Below, piece after piece: positions 1 through 10,579 of a stretch of 64,000 nt of DNA; within the stretch, counting starts at the first letter, position 1; every line of letters begins with the position of its first letter. The notes beneath the pieces were generated by a model that saw only the letters and a program-made list of their open reading frames with translations, was not told where the DNA came from and did no database searches. Both the position numbers and the translations under genes were made by a program. Source of the DNA: Diacronema lutheri (Eukaryota > Haptophyta > Pavlovophyceae > Pavlovales > Pavlovaceae); assembly GCA_019448385.1 (NCBI GenBank), contig JAGTXO010000005.1, forward strand, positions 992,001 to 1,056,000. The letters run 5' to 3'.

Positions 1-1177
1 GCCCTTGCGCCGTACGCGCTACACGCTCGCTTCTCGCCCCGCACGCACGACACGGTGCCGACGGCGCAGCAGCGCGCCGCCGTCGCGTCCCAAACGAGCG
101 AGGGCTGCGCCGACAGCCGCGCGAACGAGTCGCACGAGCGGCGCGGCAGGTCGACGCACTGAGCGCCGATGGCCAAGCTCGCGGCGGGCGGCGGGCTTGG
201 CGCGGTCGCGTGCGCGTGCTGCGCGGCGACAGCCGCGGCGCGCGCGCGTAGAGCGTCGAGCTCGGTTGCCCTGGCGGCCTGCGTGGCGCGCCATGCGTCC
301 GCCGCTGAGCGGAGCGAGCTGAGCGCGGACGGAAGCAGCTGTGGGCTGGGCGACGGCGGCGGCGTGGCCGGGCTGGGCGGCTCGTGCGGCGGCGGCGGGC
401 GCGGCGGCGCGGACGGCGAGGGAGGCGGCGGCGACGGAGGCGGCGACGGGAGCCTCGGTGGGCCGCTCTGCGCGCCGTGGCCGGCGGCGGGCATACGCGC
501 GGCTGCGCGTGAACGCGACGACGCGCTGGCGGACCGCGCGACCGGCGAGCTGCGCGGCGCGGGCGTGAGCAGCGCGGCGCGCGCGCCGGCGAGCGGGACC
601 GTCGCGGGCGCGAGCGCCGCCGCGGTCGGGCCGCTTGTCCGCGCCGCGCCGAGCTGCGCGTGCGCCGGCTTGGCCGCAGCGCAGCACAAGGAGCCCGTCC
701 AGATGGCTGCCACGCCGCTTTGGCGCACGCACGCGCTGGCCGAGCTGACCTTTGCGCACTCGCTGCCAGTGGGAACGCAGCATGCATGGGGCCAGAGCGC
801 GGGCCCGGCGCGCGGCGGGCCGGCCCACACGGCGCGCGGGGCGCGCGCGCAGAGCGCTTGCGTGCCCGCGACACAGTGCACGCGCTCGCGCGTGCAGCAG
901 CGTCCGGCTGCCCAGTCGAGCTGACTGTCCGCAGTGCAAGTCGCCTGAGTCACGCGCAGCCCGCACACGTGAGCAGAGGAGTCGCCGCCCAGGTCGGAGA
1001 AGGGCGCGTGCGCGTGCGTCGGGAAGGGGAAGGGCGGGGCCGGCGACGGCGGCGGCGGTGCGCGGCAAGGCGGGGGCGACGGCGGCGGCAGCGGTGGCGG
1101 CGGCCGCCGTGGCGGTGGCGGAGGCGGAGGCGTCGGTGGAGGCGTCGGCGGAGGCCGCGGCGGCAAGCTCGTCGTCA

Positions 1178-1220
<43 letters not shown>

Positions 1221-2888
1221 TCTGCTCACCCGGCGCGCGCCGGCCTGCCGGCCGCCACCGCGGCTGCGTGGCGCGCGCGCCGCGCCTGTCCCACCGGGCT
1301 CGGCCGGGGGATTTGCGGCCGCGCCGGCAGCACCGCGGGCCGAAGCCGCTTGCTCGTCTGCCTCCAAGCCCGCTGGCGCTGCGGCCGACACGGCGGCTGC
1401 GGCGCGGGCCGCACCCGCGGGCGCCGCAGGCTGCGCGCGCTGGCCGGCGCGCCGGGAGCTGTGCGCGCTCGCGCGCGGCGCGCTCGGCGGCGACGCGGCG
1501 CTCGCGCGCAGCGCACCGTGCTGCGATGTGTCGGGCGATGTGTCGGGCGGCGTGTCGGGTATGCGGCAGCACGCGCCACCCGTCCAGTACGCGCCGCTTT
1601 GCGCGCATGAGTCCGGATCGACGGGCGGCGCGGGCGCGAGGCGCGCGGCCGGACGGCCGGCGCCGACGGCCGCCGCGCCGAGCTCCGCTTCAGCCAACTC
1701 TTCGGCGGAGAAGAAGGACCGCCAGTCGGCGGTCGCGCCGGCACTGTCCGCGCTGGTGATGGTTGTGCCGCCGCCCTCGCCGCCGCCCTCGCCGCCGCCG
1801 CCCCAGCCACCGCCGCCCTCGCCGCCACCGCCCCAGCCACCGCCGCCCCAGCCACCGCCGCCCTCGCCGCCGCCGCTCTCGCCGCCGCTGCCACCGCCGC
1901 CACTCGCGCGCGTGGCCGCGCCACCGCCCGCGCCCTCGCCGTCGGCGCGCGCTCCGTCGCCGCCCGCGCCGCTCTCGTCGCGGCCGATCGGCGCGGAGAC
2001 CGCTGACTGTGGCGAGCAGACACTGTGCGCGGGCAGGCAGCAGCCCGACCCGCCTGCCAGTGCCTCGCCCGTCCACCACGCGCCGCGCACGGTCAAGCAC
2101 TGGAGCAACGTGCCGTGCACGCACACGCGTGGCCAACCATCGTCGGCAGAGGCGGCGGGCTCGGCGCCGCGCGTCCGCAACCGGCAGCAGATGCCACCCG
2201 TCCATGCAAGCCCGTCGGACGCGCGACACTCCGTCCCTGGCGCCGCGCGCACGCACGACTCAACGCTCGCGCCGTGCACGCAGCAGCGCGCGGTCGGCTC
2301 GTCCCACCTGCCGACGCCACGCGCGGCGAGCTGCGCGCACGGCCCACGCTCGCCTGGCGCGCACAACTCACTGTCGGCTCTTGCGCTCTCACAGCACTGC
2401 AGCCCTGTCCACACACGCCCCGCGCCGTGGCACTCGTGGCCCGCGACGCCCGCCGCGCCCCGCGGCGGCGCGCAGTAGCCCGCGCGCGCGAAGCAGCAGT
2501 GCGCGCCCGTCCACTCGCCTCGCGAGGCGCGGCAGCCGTCCGCCGTGCCGGGCGCGCACAAGGCGTTGGCGCGCGCCTTCTTGGGCACACAGCATAGCTC
2601 GCCGGTCCACCAGCCCGCGCAGCCATCCGCCGTGCCCGCGACGCACGTGAGCTCCGCGCCTGTGCGCGCGCGCGTGCAGCAGTGGCTCGCCTGCGCGCCT
2701 TCCGACCAGCCCGTGAAGACCAGGCCTGCGCCCACGCACGCGGCGCGCGTGCCAACCGCGCACGCGAGCTCGCCTGCAATGCAGCACTGCGTGCCAGTGA
2801 ACCACGCGTCACCCTCAGACGAGGCCGAGCACTCGAATGAGCCGGGCGCGCACGTGAGCGTCGTCGTGAGGCCGTGCACGCAGCAGCT

Positions 2889-2933
<45 letters not shown>

Positions 2934-4070
2934 GCGCGCCGCCGATGCGGCCAACGGCTGCGCGCGTGCGACAGCGCTCCAACTCTTCGCGAGCGAGAGG
3001 AGGGAGGGCGCGCGGCTGGCCGGCGCGCGCGCGCCGCTGGGCACGCGCGTGCCCTGCAGCGCGTCCGTGCCGTGTGCGCGGCACTCGGAGACCGTGCCGT
3101 CGACGCACACGGGAGGCGGCGGCGGTGGAAGCGGCGGCGCTAGAGGCGGCGGCGCGAGCGGCGACGCGGCGGGCGGCGAGGGTGGCGGCGCGTGCAGCGG
3201 CGGCGGCGTCGCAGGGCAGCCGCTGCCCGTGCACCTGCAGCACTTTGAGCCCGTCCAAATCGACGCGAACTCCGCCGCGCACTCCAACTGGCGGGGGTTG
3301 AGGAGCTGCGCCGGGGCGGTGCACGAGTAGTCGGACGCTCCGCCGGGCAGGCAGCACATCCGGCCGCTCCACCACGGGTCGCGCAGCATGAACGGCGGGC
3401 GCATCTGGCACGCTGCTTCCTCGCCGGCCACGCACTGGTACCGGCTCGTCTCCGCGAACGGCAGGCAGCACGACGCGCCGCTCCAGAGCGCGTTGGCGCG
3501 CTTGCCGCACGCGTCGGCCGTGCCGCGCACGCACATGGCCGCGTCGACAGTGCAGCACACGGAGCCGGTCCACAGCGCCCGCGGCGGCACGCAGCTGCGT
3601 CGGTCGCCGTCGATGCACATCGTCACCCCGGAGACGCAGCAGCTGCTCTGCTCCACGCTCCAAACGCGGCCGTCGCCCACACACTCGCTCTGCCGGCCTG
3701 GCGCGCAGATCGTGCGCACGACCTCGCGCATGCAGCACTGCGAGCCAGTCCAAAGGCCGCGCTTGGAGGTGCACTCTTTTTGCGAGCGCTGCGTCTTGCA
3801 GGCGCTCATGCCGCGCACGCAGCACTTGCCCCGCGACCACGCCATGTACGCGCCCTGGCACGCCCACTCGTGCCCCGAGGTGCAGATCGTCGACGTGCTC
3901 GCGCCGAGCGCGACAAAGTCGGGGCCGAACGGGGGCGCAGGGCCCTGCGCAGGCAAAAGCGCCGGCGCTGGCGCCGGCGCTGGCGCCGGCGCCCGCGCCG
4001 TCGCGGGCGTGGGCGCCGACCGCTGCGCGAACAGCGCCAGCGCGGCGAGGGCGCAACGCCATTGGCGCAT
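1..4070 (-). CDS. Secreted cysteine-rich module protein (C-terminus beyond left edge)
   Basis: One uninterrupted frame of 1,356 visible codons from ATG 4070 to the window edge; the C-terminus is missing. The N-terminus MRQWRCALAALALFAQ looks like a signal peptide and is followed by an Ala-Pro linker. The rest is a chain of about 21 short modules, each centred on a Trp followed by a Cys pair (WTGSQCC, WTGSVCC, WWSGRMCC, WTGSKCC, WDATAARCC), with two further Cys between successive pairs in a loose C-x(2)-G-x(4-6)-C spacing. Pro-rich or Gly-rich spacers (near 1050-1170, 1760-1920 and 3110-3215) split the modules into blocks, and 13 CTG units at 1180-1218 encode a Ser run. The antisense frame is also long but lacks this pattern. 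I do not recognise the family. Disulfide-bonded extracellular modules, perhaps cell-surface or scale/matrix, is inference. Confidence 0.72.
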
Positions 4071-4464
4071 TCCCCAAAACGGTGCGAAACGCCCAAACGC
4101 GGTGAAGGTTGGGTGGGAGTGATGGGACCTTACTCGGGGCGGCGGACGGCCTGGTGGCCGAGCCGCTCGCAGCCCGGGGAGGGGTCTGCCCAGGGGGACG
4201 ACTCCCTCCCCGCGAGGTGCGCTCTGTACGCCCTCGCCGCCGTAGGCGTCTTTCCCCCTGTCGTCACTGTGCGGGCGGGTGGGTCGTCGCGGTGAAGTGG
4301 ACGAGCAAGGGGGGGGTCGCCGCGCCGCAAACGCAGCTCCACTCTGATCAGCCGGCGAAAAGAAGTCTGATTTCTGGGCGAGCAATTTAGCGCCAGGTCG
4401 GCACGCACTGCATCCTCTCATTTCGCCTCCGCTTGCCCCCGCCCCCGAGCCCCCAACTCCCGCC
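4071..4464. other. Intergenic stretch, no gene seen
   Basis: This is the gap between the start of the cysteine-rich protein gene and the stop of the CRAL-TRIO gene. It holds GC-rich sequence with no convincing coding frame. It should contain the promoter of the cysteine-rich gene and the 3' end of the CRAL-TRIO transcript. I see no clear TATA box or structured element. Confidence 0.5.
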
Positions 4465-5370
4465 TCACCCCGCGATCGAGATGGCCGCAATCCTGTCGGC
4501 GGGCGAGATCCCGAGCTCTCGCAGCTTCTTCGCGCTCGCCTTTTCGTCGCAAAGGAAGATCTTCTGCTTGGTCTCCTCAGTAATTAGCGGGCTGAGCAGC
4601 CGCCACATTTGCGCAAAAAGCCACGGCGTGTTGAGCACGACCATCACCGCCATCATGTTGTCGTACATGACCAAATCGATGTCCATGACCGCTCGAATCA
4701 GCCGGAAGAACTTGGGCGAGAGGTGCTGCACGCCAAAGCCGGTCAGATCGAGCACCTCGCATTGCCCGATAAACGCGTGTCCGTCGCGCTTGCACTTGGC
4801 CAGGCAGGCGTCGCGCGCGCGCTCGGTGCCCTGCACGTGGAGCGCAATGACCTCGTCGACCGTGAACTCGCGCATCATCGCCTCTGCGGGAATGCGCGCG
4901 ATAGCCTGCCAATGGACGGGCCTGCCGTACATGTCGACGCCGCTTACGCCCTCGGGCCACATCTCGTCGAAGCGCGCACGTCGCGCGAGCGTGCGGCTTC
5001 GCAGGCCGTCGACGTCGTGCTCCTTCCGCCAAGCGGCGATCCGCTCGATTAAGTCGCCCGCCTTCTGAGCCCACAGCGCGACGCGCGCCGGGTTGCCCAG
5101 CCCGTGTGGCTTCAGGTCGGACGATCGCATCAGCTGCACGCACATGTAGTCGGGGATTGCCAGCCGGTCGGTAAAGCGAGCGCGGAGGATGTCAAGAACC
5201 CGCCGCTCAGCGGGCGTGAGGCTCGCCTCGGGAGGTGCGGACGCGACGCTCGCCGGGGATGCGTGCGAGGTGGCCGATGCGGAGGTCTGCGTTGCGGAAA
5301 GGGTGCGCGTGGCGGGCACGGGGATGGTTTCGACCTCAAGCCTTCTCGCCCGGGACTGGAAGGCACCCAT
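4465..5370 (-). CDS. CRAL-TRIO (Sec14-like) lipid-binding protein
   Basis: A 301-residue protein from ATG 5370; an in-frame extension to 5424 would need a GTG start. Residues from about 60 give the CRAL-TRIO-N helix region (LTPAERRVLDILRARF), and the lipid-binding lobe follows with GVDMYGRPVHWQ, ALHVQGTERARD, VLDLTGFGVQHLSPKFFR, VMYDNMMAVMVVLNTPWLF and KIFLCDEKASAKKLRELG, in the order expected of Sec14-type proteins. Members bind phosphoinositides, retinoids or tocopherol and move or present them at membranes; the ligand cannot be told here. The N-terminus MGAFQS fits an N-myristoylation site, which would anchor it to membranes (inference). Single exon, read away from its neighbour PLPBP by a 215-bp gap. 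Confidence 0.88.
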   Translation of the reverse strand: MGAFQSRARRLEVETIPVPATRTLSATQTSASATSHASPASVASAPPEASLTPAERRVLDILRARFTDRLAIPDYMCVQLMRSSDLKPHGLGNPARVALWAQKAGDLIERIAAWRKEHDVDGLRSRTLARRARFDEMWPEGVSGVDMYGRPVHWQAIARIPAEAMMREFTVDEVIALHVQGTERARDACLAKCKRDGHAFIGQCEVLDLTGFGVQHLSPKFFRLIRAVMDIDLVMYDNMMAVMVVLNTPWLFAQMWRLLSPLITEETKQKIFLCDEKASAKKLRELGISPADRIAAISIAG

Positions 5371-5585
5371 CGCGGCTTGGCGATTTTCCCCTGTCGGTTT
5401 CCTCTCGCGTGCGTCAGTCGTCACATCCGCCGACCGTCTCGCTCACCCGCGATCGTCCGTCGGCCGTCGCCCAGCACGCGCCCCAAATCACGCGCACGAT
5501 GGTCGGCGCGGTGAACGGTGCGGCGCCAAAGTGACGCAGAGAGTCATTCACACAAGCATTCACATGATCCGCGGGCGCGCGTCTC

Positions 5586-6413
5586 TCATCGCTTCCCAAA
5601 GATGGTCGAGCCGACGCGCACGCTCGTTGAGCCCATCCGTATCGCCTGCTCAAAGTCTGCGCTCATGCCCATGCTCAGCCCGATCGTCGCCTCGGGCACG
5701 CCCAGCCCCTGCGCCACCTCCTTGCGGCAGCCGAGCATGCGCTCGAGGCACACGGGGTTGGGCGAGTAGTCAAGCGCGCCAATCGTCATGAGCCCCTCGC
5801 ACCGCAGCCGCTTGCACTTTGTACGCACGTGCTTGACGAGCTCGAGCGCGTCGGCCGGGTCGACGCCATGCTTGGACTCCTCGCCGCTAGAGTTGACCTG
5901 CACGTAGACGGCGAGGGGTTTCTTGCGACCGCAGGTCGCGCAGGCCTTGTCGAGCGCGTCAGCGATCTTGACCGAGTCGACCGATTCGACGCATGCCAGG
6001 TTTGGCAGCGTGACGATGTGCTTTGCCTTGTTGGACTGCAGGTGGCCAATGAAGTGCCACTGGCAGTCGGCCGGCAGGAGCGGCGCCTTGTCCATCATCT
6101 CCTGCACGTAATTCTCGCCGAAGATGCGTTGGCCCGCGTCGTACGCCTCGCGCACCGCCTCGGGCGGCTTCGTCTTGCTCACCGCGACCAGCCGCGCCGG
6201 CGCGGGCTGGCGCAGCTCCGCGGCGAGCGCGCGCAGGCGCGCGCGCACGGCGTCGAGCGCGGCGGCCACGCTGCTCGGCGGCGCGGCCGGGCGCGAGGGT
6301 TGCGGTGCACCCGCGCCGCCGCCACCCAGCCGCCGCCGCCGCGCCAGAGCGACAAGGGTGAGCGCCACGGCTGCGATCGTCACGGTCACAGTCGTCGCGC
6401 GCGCAGCCGCCAT
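5586..6413 (-). CDS. PLPBP: Pyridoxal phosphate homeostasis protein (PLPBP/YggS family)
   Basis: A 275-residue single-exon protein. The TIM-barrel family signature is clear: LVAVSKTKP with the PLP-binding Lys near residue 80, then IFGENYVQEMMDK, WHFIGHLQSNKAKHIV, VYVQVNSSGEESKHGV, LMTIGALDY and LSMGMSADFEQAIRMGST followed by VRVGSTIFGKR at the C-terminus. The family binds PLP without known catalysis and buffers vitamin B6 and amino-acid pools. The first 30 residues are hydrophobic and then Arg-rich (TIAAVALTLVALARRRR), unlike the bacterial protein. That suggests an organelle-targeting peptide or membrane anchor. Length without this leader matches the family's usual ~230-245 residues. It is divergent from the large membrane protein at 6535, 121 bp between starts. 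Confidence 0.95.
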   Translation of the reverse strand: MAAARATTVTVTIAAVALTLVALARRRRLGGGGAGAPQPSRPAAPPSSVAAALDAVRARLRALAAELRQPAPARLVAVSKTKPPEAVREAYDAGQRIFGENYVQEMMDKAPLLPADCQWHFIGHLQSNKAKHIVTLPNLACVESVDSVKIADALDKACATCGRKKPLAVYVQVNSSGEESKHGVDPADALELVKHVRTKCKRLRCEGLMTIGALDYSPNPVCLERMLGCRKEVAQGLGVPEATIGLSMGMSADFEQAIRMGSTSVRVGSTIFGKR

Positions 6414-6534
6414 GACGATCGCGAGAACCTCCTTTCACAGGCGGGGTCGCGTGACGCCCGTTACGGCAATCGGTGCGGTGAACTCGGTTGCATGGCTGAA
6501 CGTTGGGCTGCATTCCGATATTGTTAAACCCAGA

Positions 6535-9500
6535 ATGCCTTGGCCCTTCCACACGCCGGGCGCCAGCGGCACATTTGCCGCGGCGCTCGCCGTGCTCGCG
6601 CTGTGCGGTGCGTCGGCGGGTGGTTCGCCGTCGCCGCCGCCGTCGCCGCCGCCCCTCTCGTTCCCGCCGCCCCTCCCGCCGCCGCCGTGCGCCGACAACC
6701 GCGCATGGGTGAACGGCATCTGCGTCGAATGCGCCACCGGCCTGTATGCCGACCGCAGCGGCGGCGGGCTGGCCGAATGCTCGTCGTGCGCGGCGCTCAA
6801 CCCGAAGCTGACGACCGCCGGCCCCGGCGCGGCGGGCGTCGACGCGTGCATATGCAACAACCCCATCATGGTGCGCTCGGTCAACGGGAGCGGCCAGATC
6901 CTGTGCGAGTGCCCCGCCGGCACGTACTACTGCGCCGAGTGCGAGCACTGCATGCCGTGCCCGCGGGGTACGTTCCAGCCGACAGCGGGCGCACAGACCC
7001 GATGCCAGCCGTGCTCGAGCACCGACGCGCACCTCACCACCGCATCGACCGGCGCGACGAGCCTCGCGCAGTGCGCGTGCGAGCACTCGTCGTTTGCGCT
7101 CACGCGCGCGGCGCCCAGCGGCGCTCCGCGATGTGAGTGCCCGCCGGGCTCAGAGTACGACATTGCGCTCGGTTGGTGCGTTGCGTGCGCGCGGCGCACG
7201 TACAAGGCGACGACGAGCCTCACCGACACGTGCCGGCCGTGCTCGACCAGCCTGCTCGGTGCGATCGGAGAGGACGCCGTCGGCCTCTCGTCGCTCGGCG
7301 AGTGCGTGTGCGGCTCGGCGCTCTTCGAGGTGGGGCAGCGGAACAACGGGCAGGACGAGTGCCAGTGTCCGGCGGGGATGGAGCTCAACGCGTCCTCGCT
7401 CTGCGAGTCGTGCGCTGTTGGCCACTACAAGGAGCAGCGCGGCACGGGCAAGTGCAAGCCCTGCCCTGCCGGCACGTACCGCGAGGGTCCGCCTGCGACG
7501 TCGTGCGTGCCGTGCCCCGCGGGCTACTACAATGACGCGACGGGCCAGACGACATGCAAGCTGTGGTGCGCCCGCCACACGTTCAGCCTCGACGGCGCGC
7601 GCAGCTGCTCGCCGTGCGGCGACGTTGCCTTCTCGACAGGCGGCGACTGCACGGACGGCGTCTTCAACGGGCCGGCGGCCGGCTTCTGGTCGTGGCCTCT
7701 GGACGAAGAGTACGAAAGCGCGCGCGCGGCGCGCGACGCGACGCGCGTCTCGAGCAGCCGCTTCTACCCGTGCGCCGACGCGTGGGCATGCGCAGGCGGG
7801 CTGGGCTCGGCGTGCATGGGCAAGCGTGTCGGCCCTCTCTGCTCCCTCTGCCCGTCCGCGCACCGCACGCGCGTCGACGGCCGTTGCGAGCGGTGCGAGG
7901 CGGACGCGTGGTCCTTCTCGGTGGGCGTGCTCTGCGCGATCGTCTTTGCGCTCGTCATCGTCATCGGCTGCTTCCTCCGTTGTGCATGCTGGATCGTCGC
8001 GCAGGCCGCGGACGAGGACGAGGCAGACGTGGCCGCCGCACACGGCAAGGCGGGCCACGATGGCGCGGCGACGGCACGGTCGGCGGTGAGCGCAGGCGGC
8101 CCGGGCGTCGTGGCCGACACGGAGATGCCGCTGCCGCTCAAGTGGCGGCGCGCCGAGCGCGTCAAGATTCTGCTCACGTACCTGCAGGTGCTCGCAAGCC
8201 TCACCTTCTACTCCGTCAAGTGGCCGTGCGTGTTCGCCGCCTTCCTGAGGCCGCTGCGGCTGCTGCTCGGCGACCTGACGGTGCTGCCGCTCTCGTGCCT
8301 GCTGCGCGGCGACGACATGCTCCGCCGCTTCGCGATCAAGGAGGCGCTCGCCCTCTCCGCCCTCCTCATCTCCCTGCGCGGCGTCCGGGTGTGCGCCGGA
8401 CGGCTGCCGACGCCGTGGGACAGCCGTCAGAGTTACCGTTACGAGGCGGCGCTCACAACGGCGCGGCTCGCCGTGTGCTACGTCACGTTCCCGATGATGA
8501 GCCTCGCCGTGCTCCAGCTCTTCGAGTGCGTCGACCTTGGCCGCGCGAGCTACGTGGCCGCGGAGATGTCCATCGAGTGCGGCTCCGACCGATGGTGGCT
8601 CTTCGCGATGCTCGCCCTCGGCTTCGGCGCACTGCACATCGTCGGCGTGCCCGCCTACTTCTTGGGCGTCGTGCTCCACGTGCAGCGCTGGCCGGCGCTG
8701 CCGTGGGAGTCGCACAAGGACGCGCTGCGCTCGCTCGTCTCGGACGGGATGGCCAAGGGCGTGCGGCGGAAGCGCGACTCGGAGATCTTCCACAGCTTTG
8801 AGGAGCAGCAGGCGACGCAGAGGCCGCTGCTCGACCACCTCGGCGGCGCGGTGCTTGCGTCCGTCTACCGCCTCGACCGGCCCGCCGCCGCCGCGCGCAT
8901 CCAGGACGGCGGGCCGACGTCGCGCTCGGACCGCCTGCGTGACGCGCGGTGCGCCGAGCCGTTCGGCCTCGCCTACGCCGCGTACACCGCGCAGCTCTGG
9001 TGGTGGGAGAGCGTCGAGTGCGCGCGCAAGCTGCTCATGCTCGCGTTCATCAAGCTGTGCGCGCCCGGCTCGATGACGCAGATCGTCGTCGGCCTGTGCG
9101 TCGCAATTGTCTACGCGGTGCTCGTCGCCACCGCCCACCCGTACTCGCACGGCACCGAGCAGCGCCTCGCGCAGGCGTGCAACCTGTGCGTGTGCGCGCT
9201 GCTCGCGGCGGCGCTCGCGCTGCGCGCCGACGATGCGGGCGCGAGCAGCCTCGACTGCCGCGCGCTCTCTGCGCCGCTGCTGCTCGTCGCCGCGCTGCCG
9301 CTCGTCGTCGCGCTGCTGCCCCACCCGCTCGAGCGCCTCTTCGCACCGCCGCTCGCGCTGCTCGCGCGCTGCTGTGGCTTCCGCGCCGAGTACGACGACG
9401 ACGATGATGATGAGTACGGCGACGACGAAGACGACGACAACGACGGCAGCGCGGCGCGGCGCAGCGGCTCGAGCAGCGCGCGCAGCCGCTCCGCGCGCAA

Positions 9501-10410
9501 GGGCGCGAGCGAGCTGACCGCCGACGAGATTGCCGAGGCGCAGGACGCGCTCGACGATTTCTTGATGGACGATGCCGCCTTCATCTGGACGCAGTCGACG
9601 CTGCCGTCGCCGCGCGGCAGCGGCGCGCCCGTCTCGCAGAGCGCCGCCGCCGGCCTGCGCCCGGCGACGGCACATGCGCGCCGCGTGCCCTCCACCACCG
9701 ACGACGATGCCGAGCGCGACACGCTCGCATCCTCCTCGCAGCCCAGCACGGCGCGTGACATGGCGCGCCCGGCGCCGGACGCGCGCGCGGGCGCGGCCAA
9801 GTCGGACCGCTCGTGGGCCTTCTCCGGTGGCGGCTCTGACGATGGCGCGTCGCCCGGCGGGACACCGCGCGACGGCGCTACGCCGCCAGCAGCTGCACGC
9901 AGCGGCGGCGGCGACGACGGCGACGACGGCGCCGCGCCCGCCGTGTGCAAGGCGGCGGGCAAGGCGGACCGCGACTGGCGCTATTCCGAGGTGACGAGCG
10001 CTCCCTCCAACCGCACGTCTCCGCCCAAAGAGGACAGCGACTGGCGCTACTCCGAGGTGACGAGCGCGCGCACCGCGCGCACGTCCAAGCCGAAGAGCGA
10101 CCGCTCGTGGCGCTACTCGCAGGCGCAGACCGGCCGCACCCGGCGCACAACGGACGAGTCGGAACCGGGCGGCAGCGCGCTCGTGCGGCCGCAGCCGGGC
10201 GGAGCGCAGGCCGAGAAGGAGGACACCGAGTGGCAGTACTCGCAGCGCAGCGACGGCGGCTCGCAGCAGCTGCCGCCGCGCGTTCTGGGCGCACAGCGCG
10301 GGCGCGCGGGCGCGGCGCCGAGCGGTTGCAGCGCGGCCGGCGACGCGACTCACACAAGCGACGATGGCGACACCGCGGACGAGGCTGATGACGAGCGCCG
10401 CCGCGTGTGA
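6535..10410 (+). CDS. Large membrane protein with GCC2/GCC3 cysteine-rich repeats and multi-pass domain
   Basis: A 1,291-residue protein from ATG 6535. Upstream in-frame codons overlap the opposite gene and were not used. A signal peptide (FAAALAVLALCGASA) is followed by a Pro-rich stretch, then about 400 residues of ephrin-receptor-like GCC2/GCC3 repeats (CPAGTYYCAECEHCMPCPRG, CKPCPAGTYREG, CVPCPAGYYNDATGQTTC). The first membrane span is near residue 465 (VGVLCAIVFALVIVIGCFL). Several more follow, including the conserved-looking WWWESVECARKLLMLAF and MTQIVVGLCVAIVYAVLVA. The cytosolic tail has an Asp/Glu run near residue 950 and five repeats K-x-D-x-[SDE]-W-x-[YF]-S. Such extracellular Cys-rich plus multi-pass proteins are common in protists. 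Receptor or channel role is inference and I cannot assign a named family. Confidence 0.8.
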   Translation: MPWPFHTPGASGTFAAALAVLALCGASAGGSPSPPPSPPPLSFPPPLPPPPCADNRAWVNGICVECATGLYADRSGGGLAECSSCAALNPKLTTAGPGAAGVDACICNNPIMVRSVNGSGQILCECPAGTYYCAECEHCMPCPRGTFQPTAGAQTRCQPCSSTDAHLTTASTGATSLAQCACEHSSFALTRAAPSGAPRCECPPGSEYDIALGWCVACARRTYKATTSLTDTCRPCSTSLLGAIGEDAVGLSSLGECVCGSALFEVGQRNNGQDECQCPAGMELNASSLCESCAVGHYKEQRGTGKCKPCPAGTYREGPPATSCVPCPAGYYNDATGQTTCKLWCARHTFSLDGARSCSPCGDVAFSTGGDCTDGVFNGPAAGFWSWPLDEEYESARAARDATRVSSSRFYPCADAWACAGGLGSACMGKRVGPLCSLCPSAHRTRVDGRCERCEADAWSFSVGVLCAIVFALVIVIGCFLRCACWIVAQAADEDEADVAAAHGKAGHDGAATARSAVSAGGPGVVADTEMPLPLKWRRAERVKILLTYLQVLASLTFYSVKWPCVFAAFLRPLRLLLGDLTVLPLSCLLRGDDMLRRFAIKEALALSALLISLRGVRVCAGRLPTPWDSRQSYRYEAALTTARLAVCYVTFPMMSLAVLQLFECVDLGRASYVAAEMSIECGSDRWWLFAMLALGFGALHIVGVPAYFLGVVLHVQRWPALPWESHKDALRSLVSDGMAKGVRRKRDSEIFHSFEEQQATQRPLLDHLGGAVLASVYRLDRPAAAARIQDGGPTSRSDRLRDARCAEPFGLAYAAYTAQLWWWESVECARKLLMLAFIKLCAPGSMTQIVVGLCVAIVYAVLVATAHPYSHGTEQRLAQACNLCVCALLAAALALRADDAGASSLDCRALSAPLLLVAALPLVVALLPHPLERLFAPPLALLARCCGFRAEYDDDDDDEYGDDEDDDNDGSAARRSGSSSARSRSARKGASELTADEIAEAQDALDDFLMDDAAFIWTQSTLPSPRGSGAPVSQSAAAGLRPATAHARRVPSTTDDDAERDTLASSSQPSTARDMARPAPDARAGAAKSDRSWAFSGGGSDDGASPGGTPRDGATPPAAARSGGGDDGDDGAAPAVCKAAGKADRDWRYSEVTSAPSNRTSPPKEDSDWRYSEVTSARTARTSKPKSDRSWRYSQAQTGRTRRTTDESEPGGSALVRPQPGGAQAEKEDTEWQYSQRSDGGSQQLPPRVLGAQRGRAGAAPSGCSAAGDATHTSDDGDTADEADDERRRV

Positions 10411-10579
10411 ACGGACGAGCGCCGAGCGCGGCTAGTCTGCGAGGCGACGCCGAGTCATGCGACGATCGAGTTGACGCCGCCGGCCGCGCCGGCACGCCCT
10501 GCTTGGCCGAAAAAGTCCACAGCGCCTTTGACCTCTCGAATAGAACTCCTTGACCCGGCCATCGTGAGTGGCGGTCGCG

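Noticed and set aside
19-1608. Minus-strand frame with a poly-Gln run
   Set aside because: It overlaps the module protein in another frame, is dominated by Arg/Ala, and breaks the W...CC pattern.
1528-4122. Long plus-strand open frames opposite the cysteine-rich gene
   Set aside because: They are the antisense of the module frame; the minus frame has a signal peptide and regular Cys modules, while the plus frames have no domain.
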